A stretch of 27,440 nt of DNA from contig JAZKZE010000125.1 in the NCBI GenBank assembly GCA_045612485.1, positions 1 through 27,440 of the forward strand, read 5' to 3'. The notes under the pieces are model-generated. The model was given only the letters and a program-made list of their open reading frames with translations, made no database searches and had not been told where the DNA came from. Source of the stretch: RGIG5327 sp045612485. Its GTDB lineage: Bacteria > Verrucomicrobiota > Lentisphaeria > Victivallales > UBA1829. Below, in pieces: positions 7,605-15,811 of this stretch. The translations under genes and the position numbers were made by a program. Each line of letters starts with the position of its first letter. Within the stretch, counting starts at the first letter, position 1.

Positions 7605-7654
7605 CATATTCAAAGAAACGTTTTTTATCCATCCAAAATAAACAAGGAGTCACT

Positions 7655-8449
7655 ATGTTGGAAAAAATCTGGCAATACCCTGTTGCACCCTTCAAAGTAT
7701 TCGGCAACCTCTATTTTGTGGGGATCTCACCTGCCTCAACCCACATTATTGATACAGGAAGCGGGCTTATCCTCATCGACCCCGGTTACGCGGAAACTCT
7801 TTACATCGTTCTTGAATCCATAAGAAAACTGGGCTTTGATCCCGCGGACATCAAATACATCCTTGTTTCCCACGGTCACATCGACCACATGGGAGCTGTC
7901 CCCCACCTGAAGGCTCTGTGCAATGCAGAAACCTTTATCGGAAGAGAGGATCTGGATTATGTCAACGGAACAAGGGATCTCACCTGGGCGAAAGAACTGG
8001 GATACCCCTCTTTCGCTTCTGCTTATGAACCGGATCATCTGCTGGATGACGGGGATGTGGTCACACTGGGGAATACTTCCATAACCGTGCGTCATACTCC
8101 CGGTCACACGGAAGGAACACTTTCCTTCTTCTTTGATGTTACAGACGGTGTCCGCTCTTTCCGTGCCGGAATGCATGGCGGAGTAGGAATGAACTCCCTT
8201 TCAAAGGAATTCCTCACCAGTTACGGTCTCCCCCTGGATCTCCAGCAGAAATTCATTGACGGATTGAATGTCTGCCGGAAAGAAAAAGTGGAGATCTTCC
8301 TGGGCAACCATGTAGGCAACAATGATACTCTGGGCAAGGGCAAACGTGTTCTTGCCGGGGAAACCGATGCCTTTATCGACCCGCAGGGCTGGCTCAACTT
8401 CCTTGACAGATGTGAAAAAAGAATACGGGATCTTATGGCACAGGAATAA
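7655..8449 (+). CDS. MBL-fold metallo-hydrolase
   Basis: 264 residues from ATG 7655, which has AAGGAG six bases upstream; an in-frame ATG at 7577 sits in the promoter and is rejected. The zinc-binding signature is HGHIDH at 73-78 (His73, His75, Asp77, His78), with His151 in HTPGHTEG and His219 in LGNHVGNN. The arrangement and the late GNH motif resemble the subclass-B3-like branch. At the place where many members have a bridging Asp in a GD motif the sequence reads AGMHGG, so the metal site may differ. There is no signal peptide, so it is probably cytosolic. It is a single-gene unit between a promoter and a strong terminator. The substrate is not predictable, and a beta-lactamase call would not be justified. 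Confidence 0.85.
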   Translation: MLEKIWQYPVAPFKVFGNLYFVGISPASTHIIDTGSGLILIDPGYAETLYIVLESIRKLGFDPADIKYILVSHGHIDHMGAVPHLKALCNAETFIGREDLDYVNGTRDLTWAKELGYPSFASAYEPDHLLDDGDVVTLGNTSITVRHTPGHTEGTLSFFFDVTDGVRSFRAGMHGGVGMNSLSKEFLTSYGLPLDLQQKFIDGLNVCRKEKVEIFLGNHVGNNDTLGKGKRVLAGETDAFIDPQGWLNFLDRCEKRIRDLMAQE

Positions 8450-8468
8450 GTTTTCCTGAGTTTTTACA

Positions 8469-8506
8469 GGAATTGCTTTCTGCCTCAGAAGGCAATTCCT
8501 TTTTTA
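8469..8506 (+). terminator. Rho-independent terminator of the MBL-fold hydrolase gene
   Basis: A 14-bp stem (arms start GGAATTGC and end GCAATTCC, one G-T pair, three-base loop) is followed directly by six or more T. Confidence 0.92.
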
Positions 8507-8518
8507 TCAAAATACCGG

Positions 8519-8562
8519 CAAAAAAGGACTGCTGCAAATTTTTACTTTTGCAGCAGTCCTTT
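8519..8562 (-). terminator. Rho-independent terminator of the 713-residue protein gene
   Basis: Perfect 16-base inverted arms (8523-8538 and 8547-8562; core GGACTGCTGC) with an eight-base loop. Read on the minus strand it ends in a T run. It lies 24 bases beyond the stop codon of the minus-strand gene, back to back with the plus-strand terminator at 8469. Confidence 0.9.
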
Positions 8563-8585
8563 GATTTATAAAATATTTATTCTGC

Positions 8586-10727
8586 TCAGAGCGCATTCAA
8601 ACGGCGCAGCAATGCCTTGCAATTGATGATTTTTTCCTGAATAAGGGAAGGAGTGTAGTAGTAATGGTTGCTCGCTTCAAAGGCGACACGGGCATCCTCA
8701 CACTGACACATCCCCACGCATTTGGCAAGGACAAGTTCATTTTCCAGAATGGAAATGAGTTTATCCTTATTTGCCTTCATATCCCTGCGGAGCATGACAA
8801 AGTCAATGGCATTGGAAGTGGTTTTGAAGTGACAGTAAGTAACCAGGGCAAAACGGTACAATTCTTCAAAATTCTTTTTATATTTTCCGGTAAGTTTGTC
8901 AAGCATTTTTTCCATGACGGGAAGACCTTTTTCCCAGTTGTCCGCCACTCTGTGGAAAGCTCTCGCAAAAACATCTTCCGGATAACGGTATCTCCAGGTG
9001 GTAATGTCATCATAAGGGAATCCCACCATGGAGGCATTGTAATTGGTGGGGTCCAGCCAGAGAAGGTTCATGGGGCCGTAGTTCATGGGAGCCTTGTAGA
9101 TACAATAGGCACTGTCAAAGGGGAAATGCGTAAAGGCATCACTGAAAATCTTTGATGCTTCCGCAACAGCACCGGCAGCTTCTCCGTAAAGTTCTTTATA
9201 GATCTCTTCCTTGCTCTTGGAAAGCAATCCCACCATGGGGGAAGGAGCGCCGCCCAGAGTCCAGGAAAGCATAAAGTCATTGACCCCCACATTGCGCAGA
9301 TCGTTCAGATGTTTTTCCACCAGATCAAATACCGGCATATAGGGAACAGCACTCATCTCCCAGGAGTTGTTGATCTGTACTTTTGCCACTCTTCCCAGAC
9401 CGCACTCTTTGGCAACAATAAAGTTTTCTTTTGCTCTGGGAGAGGGACCGGGTTTGGAAATGGAGTAGTCCACAACGCTTCCTTTATACCCTTCGCAATC
9501 GGTTTCCACCCCCCATTCACTGACAGAAAGAATGGAAACATTTTTGGGTACTTTGCGGATGATGTCATTGATATAATCAAAACCCCACGCCCAGGTATGA
9601 GCCATCACACGGGCTTTGGGATTGCTTCTGCCGATACCGTTGGCAAGAGCTGTGAGAACCTCCGCAACGATATCGGAAGTAAGACGGTCTTTGCAAATGG
9701 GACAGGAGTTTTTGTGTTCATCTGTGGAATAGGCGCAATTTGTGGCATTTTCACTTCTGGTGATGGTAAAGATCCCGGCAAGATTGGGGCATTGTGCGAA
9801 AAGGGTCGCCATTGCGTTTTCCAGATAATCCAGCACAGGTTTCTTGGAGGTACAGAGGCAGAGAGTATTTTCCTTGTCGGTAGCGCCTTCCAGATCTTTG
9901 AATTTATCTGCCCATTCCATCATAATGGTACGGGGTTCATTGAAGTAAAGATAGATCCCTACGCCGTATTTGGCGGCGCGGTCGGTAAGACGGCGGAGAT
10001 TTTTCACTCTTCTTTCATAGTTTCCGGACATTTCCGGAGCGCGATCCCAGGGAACAAGTCCGTAAAGAACTGCCTGGAACCAGAGACCGTTGATACCCGC
10101 TCTGGCGTAATCTTTGAGCATTTCATCAGAGAAATCGGAAAGTTTATCATCCATAAGAGGATCGCCGTAACTTGCGGAATAGGGATAGATCATCCGCAGA
10201 TTTTTCGTTTTGGCAGGCGCTACTCTTGCGCATTTTTTGAAATCGAAAGGAGCAAAATTCTTTGATTCCTTCACAAGATCGGCGCAAAGTTCATTTTTGA
10301 TCTCCTTGAGTCTGGCGATGGTCTCTTCGGAAGGTTCCTCATATTTCAGGACTTTCGCCGCAGGTTTCAATGTCCCCAGTTTATGATAAAGGAAGTCATC
10401 TTCCTTGAGACAGAAAGCAAGTTCCTTTTCGCTCATATCCAGCATTTCGAGGATCTGTTCATAAGGGAGGAGATGCCAGTTCTGCCGGATGAGGGAGATA
10501 TATCCTCTGGTCTTCCAGAATTTTGTCTGCCCTGCTTCATATTTGGGCAGCCCCATGAATTTGGCAATACGCAGGATCTTTGCGGAAGTCGTTCCCAGAA
10601 GTTTTGCCATTGTGGCAACGGGGATCATATTCCAGTTACGGAAGATGAAGCAGCTCACCCGGTCAGGGAAGTGGGTGAAGGAAAGCGGTTCGGGAGTGGG
10701 TCCCGGAGGCAGAAATTCGTAAGCCAT
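8586..10727 (-). CDS. Large cytosolic protein: tandem HTH-like repeats plus TIM-barrel, glycosidase-like region
   Basis: 713 residues, function unknown. The start at 10727 has AAAGGTG upstream. Residues 30-60 and 81-112 are two related helical units (RNWNMIP...AKLLGTTSAKILRIAKFMGL and RQNWHLLP...LDMSEKELAFCLKEDDF) that look like helix-turn-helix modules. From about 175 to 520 the pattern fits a TIM barrel of a glycoside-hydrolase-like enzyme: AGINGLWFQ near 210-217, GVGIYLYFNEPR at 255-266, NLAGIFTITRSEN at 315-327, a cysteine group (Cys331, Cys342, Cys345) and AHTWAWGFDY at 376-385. The C-terminal ~190 residues are helical. There is no signal peptide. I recall similar proteins in Lentisphaerae and some Firmicutes, also without a defined role. 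It is monocistronic, bounded by terminators on both sides. Confidence 0.8.
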   Translation of the reverse strand: MAYEFLPPGPTPEPLSFTHFPDRVSCFIFRNWNMIPVATMAKLLGTTSAKILRIAKFMGLPKYEAGQTKFWKTRGYISLIRQNWHLLPYEQILEMLDMSEKELAFCLKEDDFLYHKLGTLKPAAKVLKYEEPSEETIARLKEIKNELCADLVKESKNFAPFDFKKCARVAPAKTKNLRMIYPYSASYGDPLMDDKLSDFSDEMLKDYARAGINGLWFQAVLYGLVPWDRAPEMSGNYERRVKNLRRLTDRAAKYGVGIYLYFNEPRTIMMEWADKFKDLEGATDKENTLCLCTSKKPVLDYLENAMATLFAQCPNLAGIFTITRSENATNCAYSTDEHKNSCPICKDRLTSDIVAEVLTALANGIGRSNPKARVMAHTWAWGFDYINDIIRKVPKNVSILSVSEWGVETDCEGYKGSVVDYSISKPGPSPRAKENFIVAKECGLGRVAKVQINNSWEMSAVPYMPVFDLVEKHLNDLRNVGVNDFMLSWTLGGAPSPMVGLLSKSKEEIYKELYGEAAGAVAEASKIFSDAFTHFPFDSAYCIYKAPMNYGPMNLLWLDPTNYNASMVGFPYDDITTWRYRYPEDVFARAFHRVADNWEKGLPVMEKMLDKLTGKYKKNFEELYRFALVTYCHFKTTSNAIDFVMLRRDMKANKDKLISILENELVLAKCVGMCQCEDARVAFEASNHYYYTPSLIQEKIINCKALLRRLNAL

Positions 10728-10775
10728 AAAACACCTTTTTTTTGTTTTGTTATCGGATATATAAAGTCATACATA

Positions 10776-10818
10776 CAAAAAAAACTGCCGGAAGATCCGG
10801 AGACTTCCCGGCAATTTT
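10776..10818 (-). terminator. Terminator of the EFR1-galE-exonuclease operon
   Basis: Inverted arms TGCCGGAAG (10786-10794) and CTTCCCGGCA (10804-10813), with a single bulged base, enclose a nine-base loop. On the minus strand the hairpin is followed by a run of eight or more T. It separates the exonuclease gene from the 713-residue protein gene. Confidence 0.82.
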
Positions 10819-10920
10819 TGTTTAATTTAACATTTGTTTTTGTAAAGTCAAGAAGAAAAACAGCATTTATATGAGGTATTTGCCTTGTTTCCCCATTCCG
10901 CAACGGGAATTTGCAAAACT

Positions 10921-11466
10921 TCAGGCAAGGTCGATAAGTTTGTGCATAGCCATGCCGAAGGCTTCCATCGTGACCTCCGCATCATACCCCGCCCGATGGG
11001 GTCTTGCCGTATCAATATTTGCTCCCAGTCCCCATGCCTGTACCAATGCAGGCAAACTGTAACTGGGAAGTCCCGGATAGGCTTTTTTGATAAGAACGAT
11101 ACTGTCGTATGCACCGTTTTTCAATAATGGCAATCCCACCCTTGCAAAACTTTCCTGCATGAAACTCAAGTCAAATCTTGCATTATGCGCCACCAGACGG
11201 GAACCGCGGATAAACTCCTGGAAAGCATACCCTGCTTCCGTGAATTTGGGAGCATCCTTCACCATCTCATCCGTTATCCCGTGAACACGGCTTACCGCAT
11301 AAGGGATCGCCACTGCCGGATTCACCAGAGTTTCAAATCTGCTGTAAGTGCCGTCCACTTCCACACGGACTGCCCCGATCTCCACGATACGGTCTCTTAC
11401 CGGACTCATGCCGGTGGTTTCAATATCAAAAACAGTGAAAGGGCCATGTTTATGCCAGAGTGCCAT
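10921..11466 (-). CDS. DEDDh 3'-5' exonuclease (DnaQ/epsilon-like)
   Basis: 181 residues from ATG 11466, preceded by AGGAGA; longer in-frame starts would lie inside galE. The DEDDh active site is complete: Asp14 and Glu16 in FDIETTG, Asp99 in AHNARFD, His157 and Asp162 in HRAGYD. HGIT near 62-65 and PSYSLPAL near 134-141 are typical of PolC-type/epsilon-like exonucleases. It could be the proofreading subunit of DNA polymerase III or a separate exonuclease; there is no UvrC-like or helicase extension to decide. The gene follows galE by 28 bases and is last in its operon. Confidence 0.9.
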   Translation of the reverse strand: MALWHKHGPFTVFDIETTGMSPVRDRIVEIGAVRVEVDGTYSRFETLVNPAVAIPYAVSRVHGITDEMVKDAPKFTEAGYAFQEFIRGSRLVAHNARFDLSFMQESFARVGLPLLKNGAYDSIVLIKKAYPGLPSYSLPALVQAWGLGANIDTARPHRAGYDAEVTMEAFGMAMHKLIDLA

Positions 11467-11494
11467 ACCAATGATCTCCTGCGATTGCGGCTTC

Positions 11495-12481
11495 TTATTT
11501 ATCCTGATACCCGTCCGGATATTTCTGCATCCATTTCCATGCGGAAGAGATGATCTTTTCCGGATCTTCGTACATGGGAGTCCAGTTGAGTTCCTTTCTT
11601 GCCCGGTCGGAACAGGCAATAAGTCTGGGAGGATCCCCGGGGCGGCGGGGAACCACATCTGCCGGAATCGGGTGTCCGGTCACTTTCCTTGCCGCATTCA
11701 GGATCTCCAATACGCTCATACCATTGCCCGTCCCCAGGTTATAATGCCCCGCATGAGGTGCATCAATGGCTTTTTCATGTGCCTGTGCAAGGTCAAGGAT
11801 ATGGATATAATCTCTTATACAGGTTCCATCGGGCGTATCATAATCGTCCCCGAAAAGCATGGCTTTTTCTCTTTTTCCCTGTGCCACCTGCAGAAGAATG
11901 GGGATAAGATGGGTCTCCGGAGAGTGATCCTCCCCGAAATTCTCCGTAGCTCCTGCAGCATTGAAATAACGCAATGCCACATATTTAAGTCCGTGGATCT
12001 TATGATACCAGGAGAGGATCTTTTCAAAACAAAGTTTGGATTCCCCGTAGGCATTGATGGGATTCTGGGAAGTGGTTTCCCTTATGGGGATCTCGGCAGG
12101 TTCGCCAAAGGTGGCGGCTGTACTGGAAAATACGAAAGCGGATACCTTTCCTTCCACAGCGGCATCCGCAAGATTCTGGGCATTTGCCACATTGTTGCGG
12201 AAATATTTGCCCGGGTCTTTCATGGATTCCCCGACAAGGGAGAAAGCGGCAAAATGCATAACGGCATCATAAGAATTTTTCCGGAAAAGATCCAGAAGAA
12301 GTTCCCGGTCGGCAAGATCGCCTTCAATGAAAGAAGCCCTTTTATCAATGGCTTTTCTGTGTCCTGTAACGAGGGAATCAAATACGGTCACTTCATACCC
12401 TCTGTCCAACAGATATTCCGTACAGGCACTTCCGATATATCCGGCACCGCCGGCAACAAAAATATGTCTTTTCTTTTCCAT
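11495..12481 (-). CDS. galE: UDP-glucose 4-epimerase
   Basis: 328 residues from ATG 12481 (AAGGAAAAG upstream); an in-frame ATG at 12526 would overlap the previous gene and is rejected. It interconverts UDP-glucose and UDP-galactose with bound NAD. The Rossmann motif GGAGYIG is at 11-17, the catalytic Y-x3-K is Tyr145-Lys149 in AYGESK, and the Ser/Thr partner lies in SSTAATFGE at 119-127. RYFNAAGA and GTCIRDYIH are strong GalE signatures. No galactose operon genes are adjacent, so supply of UDP-sugars for the envelope is the likelier role. Confidence 0.96.
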   Translation of the reverse strand: MEKKRHIFVAGGAGYIGSACTEYLLDRGYEVTVFDSLVTGHRKAIDKRASFIEGDLADRELLLDLFRKNSYDAVMHFAAFSLVGESMKDPGKYFRNNVANAQNLADAAVEGKVSAFVFSSTAATFGEPAEIPIRETTSQNPINAYGESKLCFEKILSWYHKIHGLKYVALRYFNAAGATENFGEDHSPETHLIPILLQVAQGKREKAMLFGDDYDTPDGTCIRDYIHILDLAQAHEKAIDAPHAGHYNLGTGNGMSVLEILNAARKVTGHPIPADVVPRRPGDPPRLIACSDRARKELNWTPMYEDPEKIISSAWKWMQKYPDGYQDK

Positions 12482-12503
12482 GATACTTTTCCTTAATATA
12501 TAC

Positions 12504-13304
12504 TCAATCGTCTGAAGGCCTTGCAAGCTCTTCCGCTTTCACTTCAGGATGATGATATTTTTTTCTTGCAGGATCGATTTTTCCATACTGGATCGCCCCC
12601 TGCGGACACCACTGGAGACATGCCATACACTGTTCACAATGATGCGTCCAGGAAGGATGTCCTGCCTGATCCAGTGCGATATTGGAAGCCGGACACAATC
12701 TGGCACAAAGTTCACAGGAGTTGCACTGCTCATTGAGTTTGAAAGCCCTGTCGGAATCTGCCAGTGTAGCAATGGCTCTTCCGGCAACAAATTTTACAAA
12801 TGTATCAATGGGGAATATCCGCAGAGGACGGGTCCGTTTCCGTTTTTTCACCATGACCGAAGCGATCCTCAGAGCGCGTTCCGCCCTCTGAAAAATCTGT
12901 TTGATCTGTTTTTCAGGCAGCGCACCGGAAAGGGGATAATAATTGGAAGGCATACGGATATGGAAACACGCCTTCACATCAATGGAACGTTCCGCAAGGA
13001 TATCCTCCACAATAGGGAGAGCCGCACCGGGAATACCCGAAGAAGTACATACCGCATAAAGATACCGCCCCTTCTGTCCGCCTTCCGGCAGTACGGTACG
13101 CTTGAGGAATTTATGGACGATGGGCGGGACTCCGCCGCAGTAAACAGGAAAAAAGATCCCTGTGATATCTGCATCCAGAACCACATCTTCCCCTCTGTCA
13201 AGGTGAGCAATGGAAACAAGTTCAGCATCCTGAAAATTTTTTGCAAACTGTTTTGCAAGAAAATAGGAATTGCCCGTTCCGGAAAAATAATAGATCCTGT
13301 GCAT
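12504..13304 (-). CDS. EFR1 family flavodoxin-like/ferredoxin fusion protein
   Basis: 266 residues, starting at ATG 13304, which has GGGAG seven bases upstream; the ATG two codons earlier is too close to that site. The N-terminus is flavodoxin-like with the phosphate-binding loop FSGTGNS at 7-13 and YCGGVPP near 55-61. The C-terminus carries two [4Fe-4S] motifs: Cys194-197-200-204 and Cys223-226-229-233, each C-x2-C-x2-C-x3-C-P. Such proteins are frequent in anaerobes and probably shuttle electrons between a flavin and ferredoxin clusters; the partner is unknown. It is first in an operon with galE and the exonuclease, an association without an obvious functional link. Confidence 0.9.
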   Translation of the reverse strand: MHRIYYFSGTGNSYFLAKQFAKNFQDAELVSIAHLDRGEDVVLDADITGIFFPVYCGGVPPIVHKFLKRTVLPEGGQKGRYLYAVCTSSGIPGAALPIVEDILAERSIDVKACFHIRMPSNYYPLSGALPEKQIKQIFQRAERALRIASVMVKKRKRTRPLRIFPIDTFVKFVAGRAIATLADSDRAFKLNEQCNSCELCARLCPASNIALDQAGHPSWTHHCEQCMACLQWCPQGAIQYGKIDPARKKYHHPEVKAEELARPSDD

Positions 13305-13347
13305 AGTCATTCTCCCTGTTTGATCTTACTTTCTTTCATGCTTAATA

Positions 13348-13375
13348 AGATAACGCATTTTTCCTTTTTTTTCAA
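13348..13375 (-). promoter_or_regulatory. Candidate promoter for the EFR1-galE-exonuclease operon
   Basis: On the minus strand: TTGAAA (13375-13370), 16-base spacer, TTATCT (13353-13348), with TGCG before the -10. It is divergent from the nucleosidase gene promoter. Confidence 0.5.
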
Positions 13376-13415
13376 GTTTATTACCTGAAAAAAATTTTCT
13401 GAAGATACTCCGGTC

Positions 13416-13443
13416 TTGTTTTTTCCGTATTCTGTGGTATATT
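13416..13443 (+). promoter_or_regulatory. Candidate promoter for the nucleosidase/PRTase-like gene
   Basis: TTGTTT (13416-13421), 16-base spacer, TATATT (13438-13443), preceded by GTGG. An AAGGAG ribosome site and ATG follow within 40 bases. Confidence 0.6.
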
Positions 13444-13482
13444 TTCCCTGTTACATTTATAATTAAAGCAAGGAGTAAGATC

Positions 13483-14550
13483 ATGCGGCCGGGTTTCATC
13501 GTTCCCACATCATTGGAAAGTATCAATCTATCCCCCCTCAATTCCCATGTGACAAGTGCCGGTTACGGTGCCGGAAAAACTGCGGTATGTGCTGCGGCAT
13601 CAGACCTGATCTTCCGTAAACATTGTGACACCATTATCATCTGGGGGCTTGCCGGAAGTCTGGATCCGGCAGTGGGAGTCAATGATATTCTTATCGGTAC
13701 TGCCGCAGCTTATCATGATTACGATATTGCCCCCCTTGCAGGTTCCACAGGAGTGGGATTTGTACAGGATTTTGCAGAAAATATCTGGGTGGATATGGAT
13801 CCCGCCCTCGCAGAGATCCTGTACAACACAATGAAGGAACTTTTCCCCGGCAGGAAAGTAGTGAAGGGAAAGATCTGTACAGGAGACAAGTTTGTCCAGC
13901 ACGCATCTGCGGCTGATTACAACAGAGTGGAAAAAGAGGCGTACGGTGTGGATATGGAAACTGCCGCACTTGTACATTTCTGTCACCTTATTGACAAAAA
14001 CATAAAAGTAGGGGTCGTAAGGATCATTTCTGATAATGCGGACCACAATGCCAACGTCAATTTTTCAGAGTTTCTGGAGGAATTCGGAAAACTCAACGGT
14101 AAAATGTATGAATTCCGGGAAAAGATCCTTGCAGAAAATTCCACGCTGGAACGCCTGACACCCTATTGCAGCAACATCCCTGCACTGGTTGCCGGGAAAG
14201 CTCTTTTTGAGGAAGCCTGCCACAAAATGTATGACCGTTTTCTTGTCCATAACCCTTCAGCAGTCTTTGAAGGGATCGTTGCGGGTGAAGGGGAAAGCTG
14301 TCATTTTGCAAAACGGCTTGCTGAAATGTTTGCTGTACCGTTTTTCAACACACCGGATGATAAAGGTTCCTGCGGGAAAAAAGTCCTCGCAGTATGGGAT
14401 ACGATCCCGGATGCTGCCACCCTTTCCGGCATTCTGGCAAAAGAAACGGATGCAGAATATATTCTTGCATTTACCGGCAGCCGGAGCATAAAGGAACTGG
14501 AAATCCTGAAGGAAAAGAATATAAAACTTACTTTCCTTGCAGAAGTATAA
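13483..14550 (+). CDS. MTA/SAH nucleosidase-like protein with C-terminal phosphoribosyltransferase-like domain
   Basis: 355 residues; AAGGAG lies seven bases before the ATG. Residues 1-215 match the MTAN/purine nucleoside phosphorylase fold: SAGYGAGKTA near 25-34, WGLAGSLDP..GVNDILIGTAAAYHDYD at 54-81, TGDKFV at 133-138, VDMETAA at 156-162 (Glu159 aligns with the ribose-binding Glu174 of E. coli MTAN), and RIISDNAD at 180-187 (Asp184 aligns with catalytic Asp197). Residues 228-335 resemble a type I phosphoribosyltransferase: EGIVAGEGES..FAKRLAEMFAVPFF, then KKVLAVWDTIPDAATLSG in place of the PRPP loop (usually hydrophobic-DD-x3-TGGT). The loop keeps one Asp but is degenerate. A nucleosidase joined to a purine-salvage transferase would make sense. 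The nucleosidase assignment is good; the second domain is inference. Confidence 0.78.
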   Translation: MRPGFIVPTSLESINLSPLNSHVTSAGYGAGKTAVCAAASDLIFRKHCDTIIIWGLAGSLDPAVGVNDILIGTAAAYHDYDIAPLAGSTGVGFVQDFAENIWVDMDPALAEILYNTMKELFPGRKVVKGKICTGDKFVQHASAADYNRVEKEAYGVDMETAALVHFCHLIDKNIKVGVVRIISDNADHNANVNFSEFLEEFGKLNGKMYEFREKILAENSTLERLTPYCSNIPALVAGKALFEEACHKMYDRFLVHNPSAVFEGIVAGEGESCHFAKRLAEMFAVPFFNTPDDKGSCGKKVLAVWDTIPDAATLSGILAKETDAEYILAFTGSRSIKELEILKEKNIKLTFLAEV

Positions 14551-14638
14551 GCTCCGCAGCAAAAAGTTTCTTTCACCGCAGGAAAGAGACAGGATGCCCC
14601 GCAGAAGCAGTTTTTTTTCATTTTTATTGACTTTGAAC

Positions 14639-14666
14639 TTGAAAAAGCGGGAAAAACTATTAAAAT
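14639..14666 (+). promoter_or_regulatory. Candidate promoter for the obg operon
   Basis: TTGAAA (14639-14644), 16-base spacer, TAAAAT (14661-14666). A second possible -35, TTGACT, lies at 14627-14632 but is too far from this -10. The ATG of obg is 43 bases downstream. Confidence 0.45.
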
Positions 14667-14708
14667 AACAGGGAAAATATTTACAACAACATAAAAACAG
14701 GAGGGATC

Positions 14709-15791
14709 ATGTTTGTAGATAAAGTACAGATCTCCATTAAAGCGGGAGACGGCGGCAACGGCTGCTGCAGTTTCCGCCGGGAAGCATTTCTGCCTAAAGG
14801 CGGTCCTGACGGCGGGGACGGAGGAAACGGGGGCAACGTGGTATTTGTTGCAGCCCCCGGTGAACAGAGTTTGCTGGATTTTGTGTATAACGGCCACTTT
14901 GAAGCAGAAAAAGGCATCAACGGCAAAAGCAAGGATATGATCGGAAGACGGGGAAAAGATGTTATCATCAAAGTCCCGCCGGGAACAGTCATCCGCAGTG
15001 TGGAAACAGGGGAAGTGCTTGCGGATATCGACAGTATCGACAAAGAGGTCATTGTGGCGAAAGGCGGCAAAGGGGGAAGAGGCAATTCCCGTTTTGCCAC
15101 AAGTACCAACCGCGCCCCCAGAGAACATGAAATGGGGGAAAAAGTGGAATCCATGCGGGTGGAACTGGAGCTGAAAATGATTGCCGATATCGGACTTGTG
15201 GGATTCCCCAATGCAGGAAAATCCACGATCCTTTCGGATATTTCCAATGCAAACCCCAAGATCGCCCCCTACCCCTTCACCACCCTTCATCCGGTGATCG
15301 GCGTAATGGAATATGAAGATTTTTCCACTCTTCTGGTTGCGGATGTCCCCGGACTGATCGACGGAGCCCACCGCAATGTGGGGCTGGGTCACACCTTCCT
15401 GCGGCACATTGAACGAACCAAGATGCTGGTATATGTACTGGATGCTGCCGGTGTGGATGGACGTGATCCGCTTCAGGATCTGAAAACATTGAAGAACGAA
15501 CTGGAACTTTATATGAAAGGCTTGAGTGCCAGAGCAGGGATCGTTGTGGCAAACAAAAACGACCTGCCTGAAAGTAAGGAAAATATAAAAAATCTGAAAA
15601 AGCATCTGCCCAGAGGCTTGAAACTTATTTCCATAAGTGCATCCACTGACGGTTCTTTCGATGAATTGAAAAACCTTATCCGCACCGAATTGGAAAAACG
15701 GAACATCACACACTATTTCACACCCAAAAACGATCCCATAACCAATGAGGATCTTGAGTATGACATAGACGATCTGGATGATATTGACTGA
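14709..15791 (+). CDS. obg: GTPase Obg
   Basis: 360 residues; a conserved GTPase in assembly of the large ribosomal subunit and stress control. The glycine-rich Obg fold fills residues 1-158 (GDGGNG, KGGPDGGDGGNGG, GGKGGRGN). The G domain follows with P-loop GFPNAGKS at 165-172, TTLHP at 191-195, DVPGLIDGA at 212-220 and NKND at 282-285. The C-terminus is short and very acidic (EDLEYDIDDLDDID). The usual E-G-V after DGAH is replaced by RNV, a minor change. It is followed after 20 bases by the glycogen phosphorylase gene. Confidence 0.97.
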   Translation: MFVDKVQISIKAGDGGNGCCSFRREAFLPKGGPDGGDGGNGGNVVFVAAPGEQSLLDFVYNGHFEAEKGINGKSKDMIGRRGKDVIIKVPPGTVIRSVETGEVLADIDSIDKEVIVAKGGKGGRGNSRFATSTNRAPREHEMGEKVESMRVELELKMIADIGLVGFPNAGKSTILSDISNANPKIAPYPFTTLHPVIGVMEYEDFSTLLVADVPGLIDGAHRNVGLGHTFLRHIERTKMLVYVLDAAGVDGRDPLQDLKTLKNELELYMKGLSARAGIVVANKNDLPESKENIKNLKKHLPRGLKLISISASTDGSFDELKNLIRTELEKRNITHYFTPKNDPITNEDLEYDIDDLDDID

Positions 15792-15811
15792 AAAAAGAAA
15801 GGGGGACGGAA

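Noticed and set aside
7488..7654. A preQ1 riboswitch upstream of the operon containing queC
   Set aside because: The leader to the first gene is only about 20 bases, and no aptamer-like hairpin with an A-rich tail is seen; the genes between also argue against it.
14566..14590. Hairpin GTTTCTTTC/GAAAGAGAC after the nucleosidase gene as a terminator
   Set aside because: The T run at 14611-14618 is about 20 bases away from the stem, so it does not form a classical terminator; the end of this transcript is unclear.
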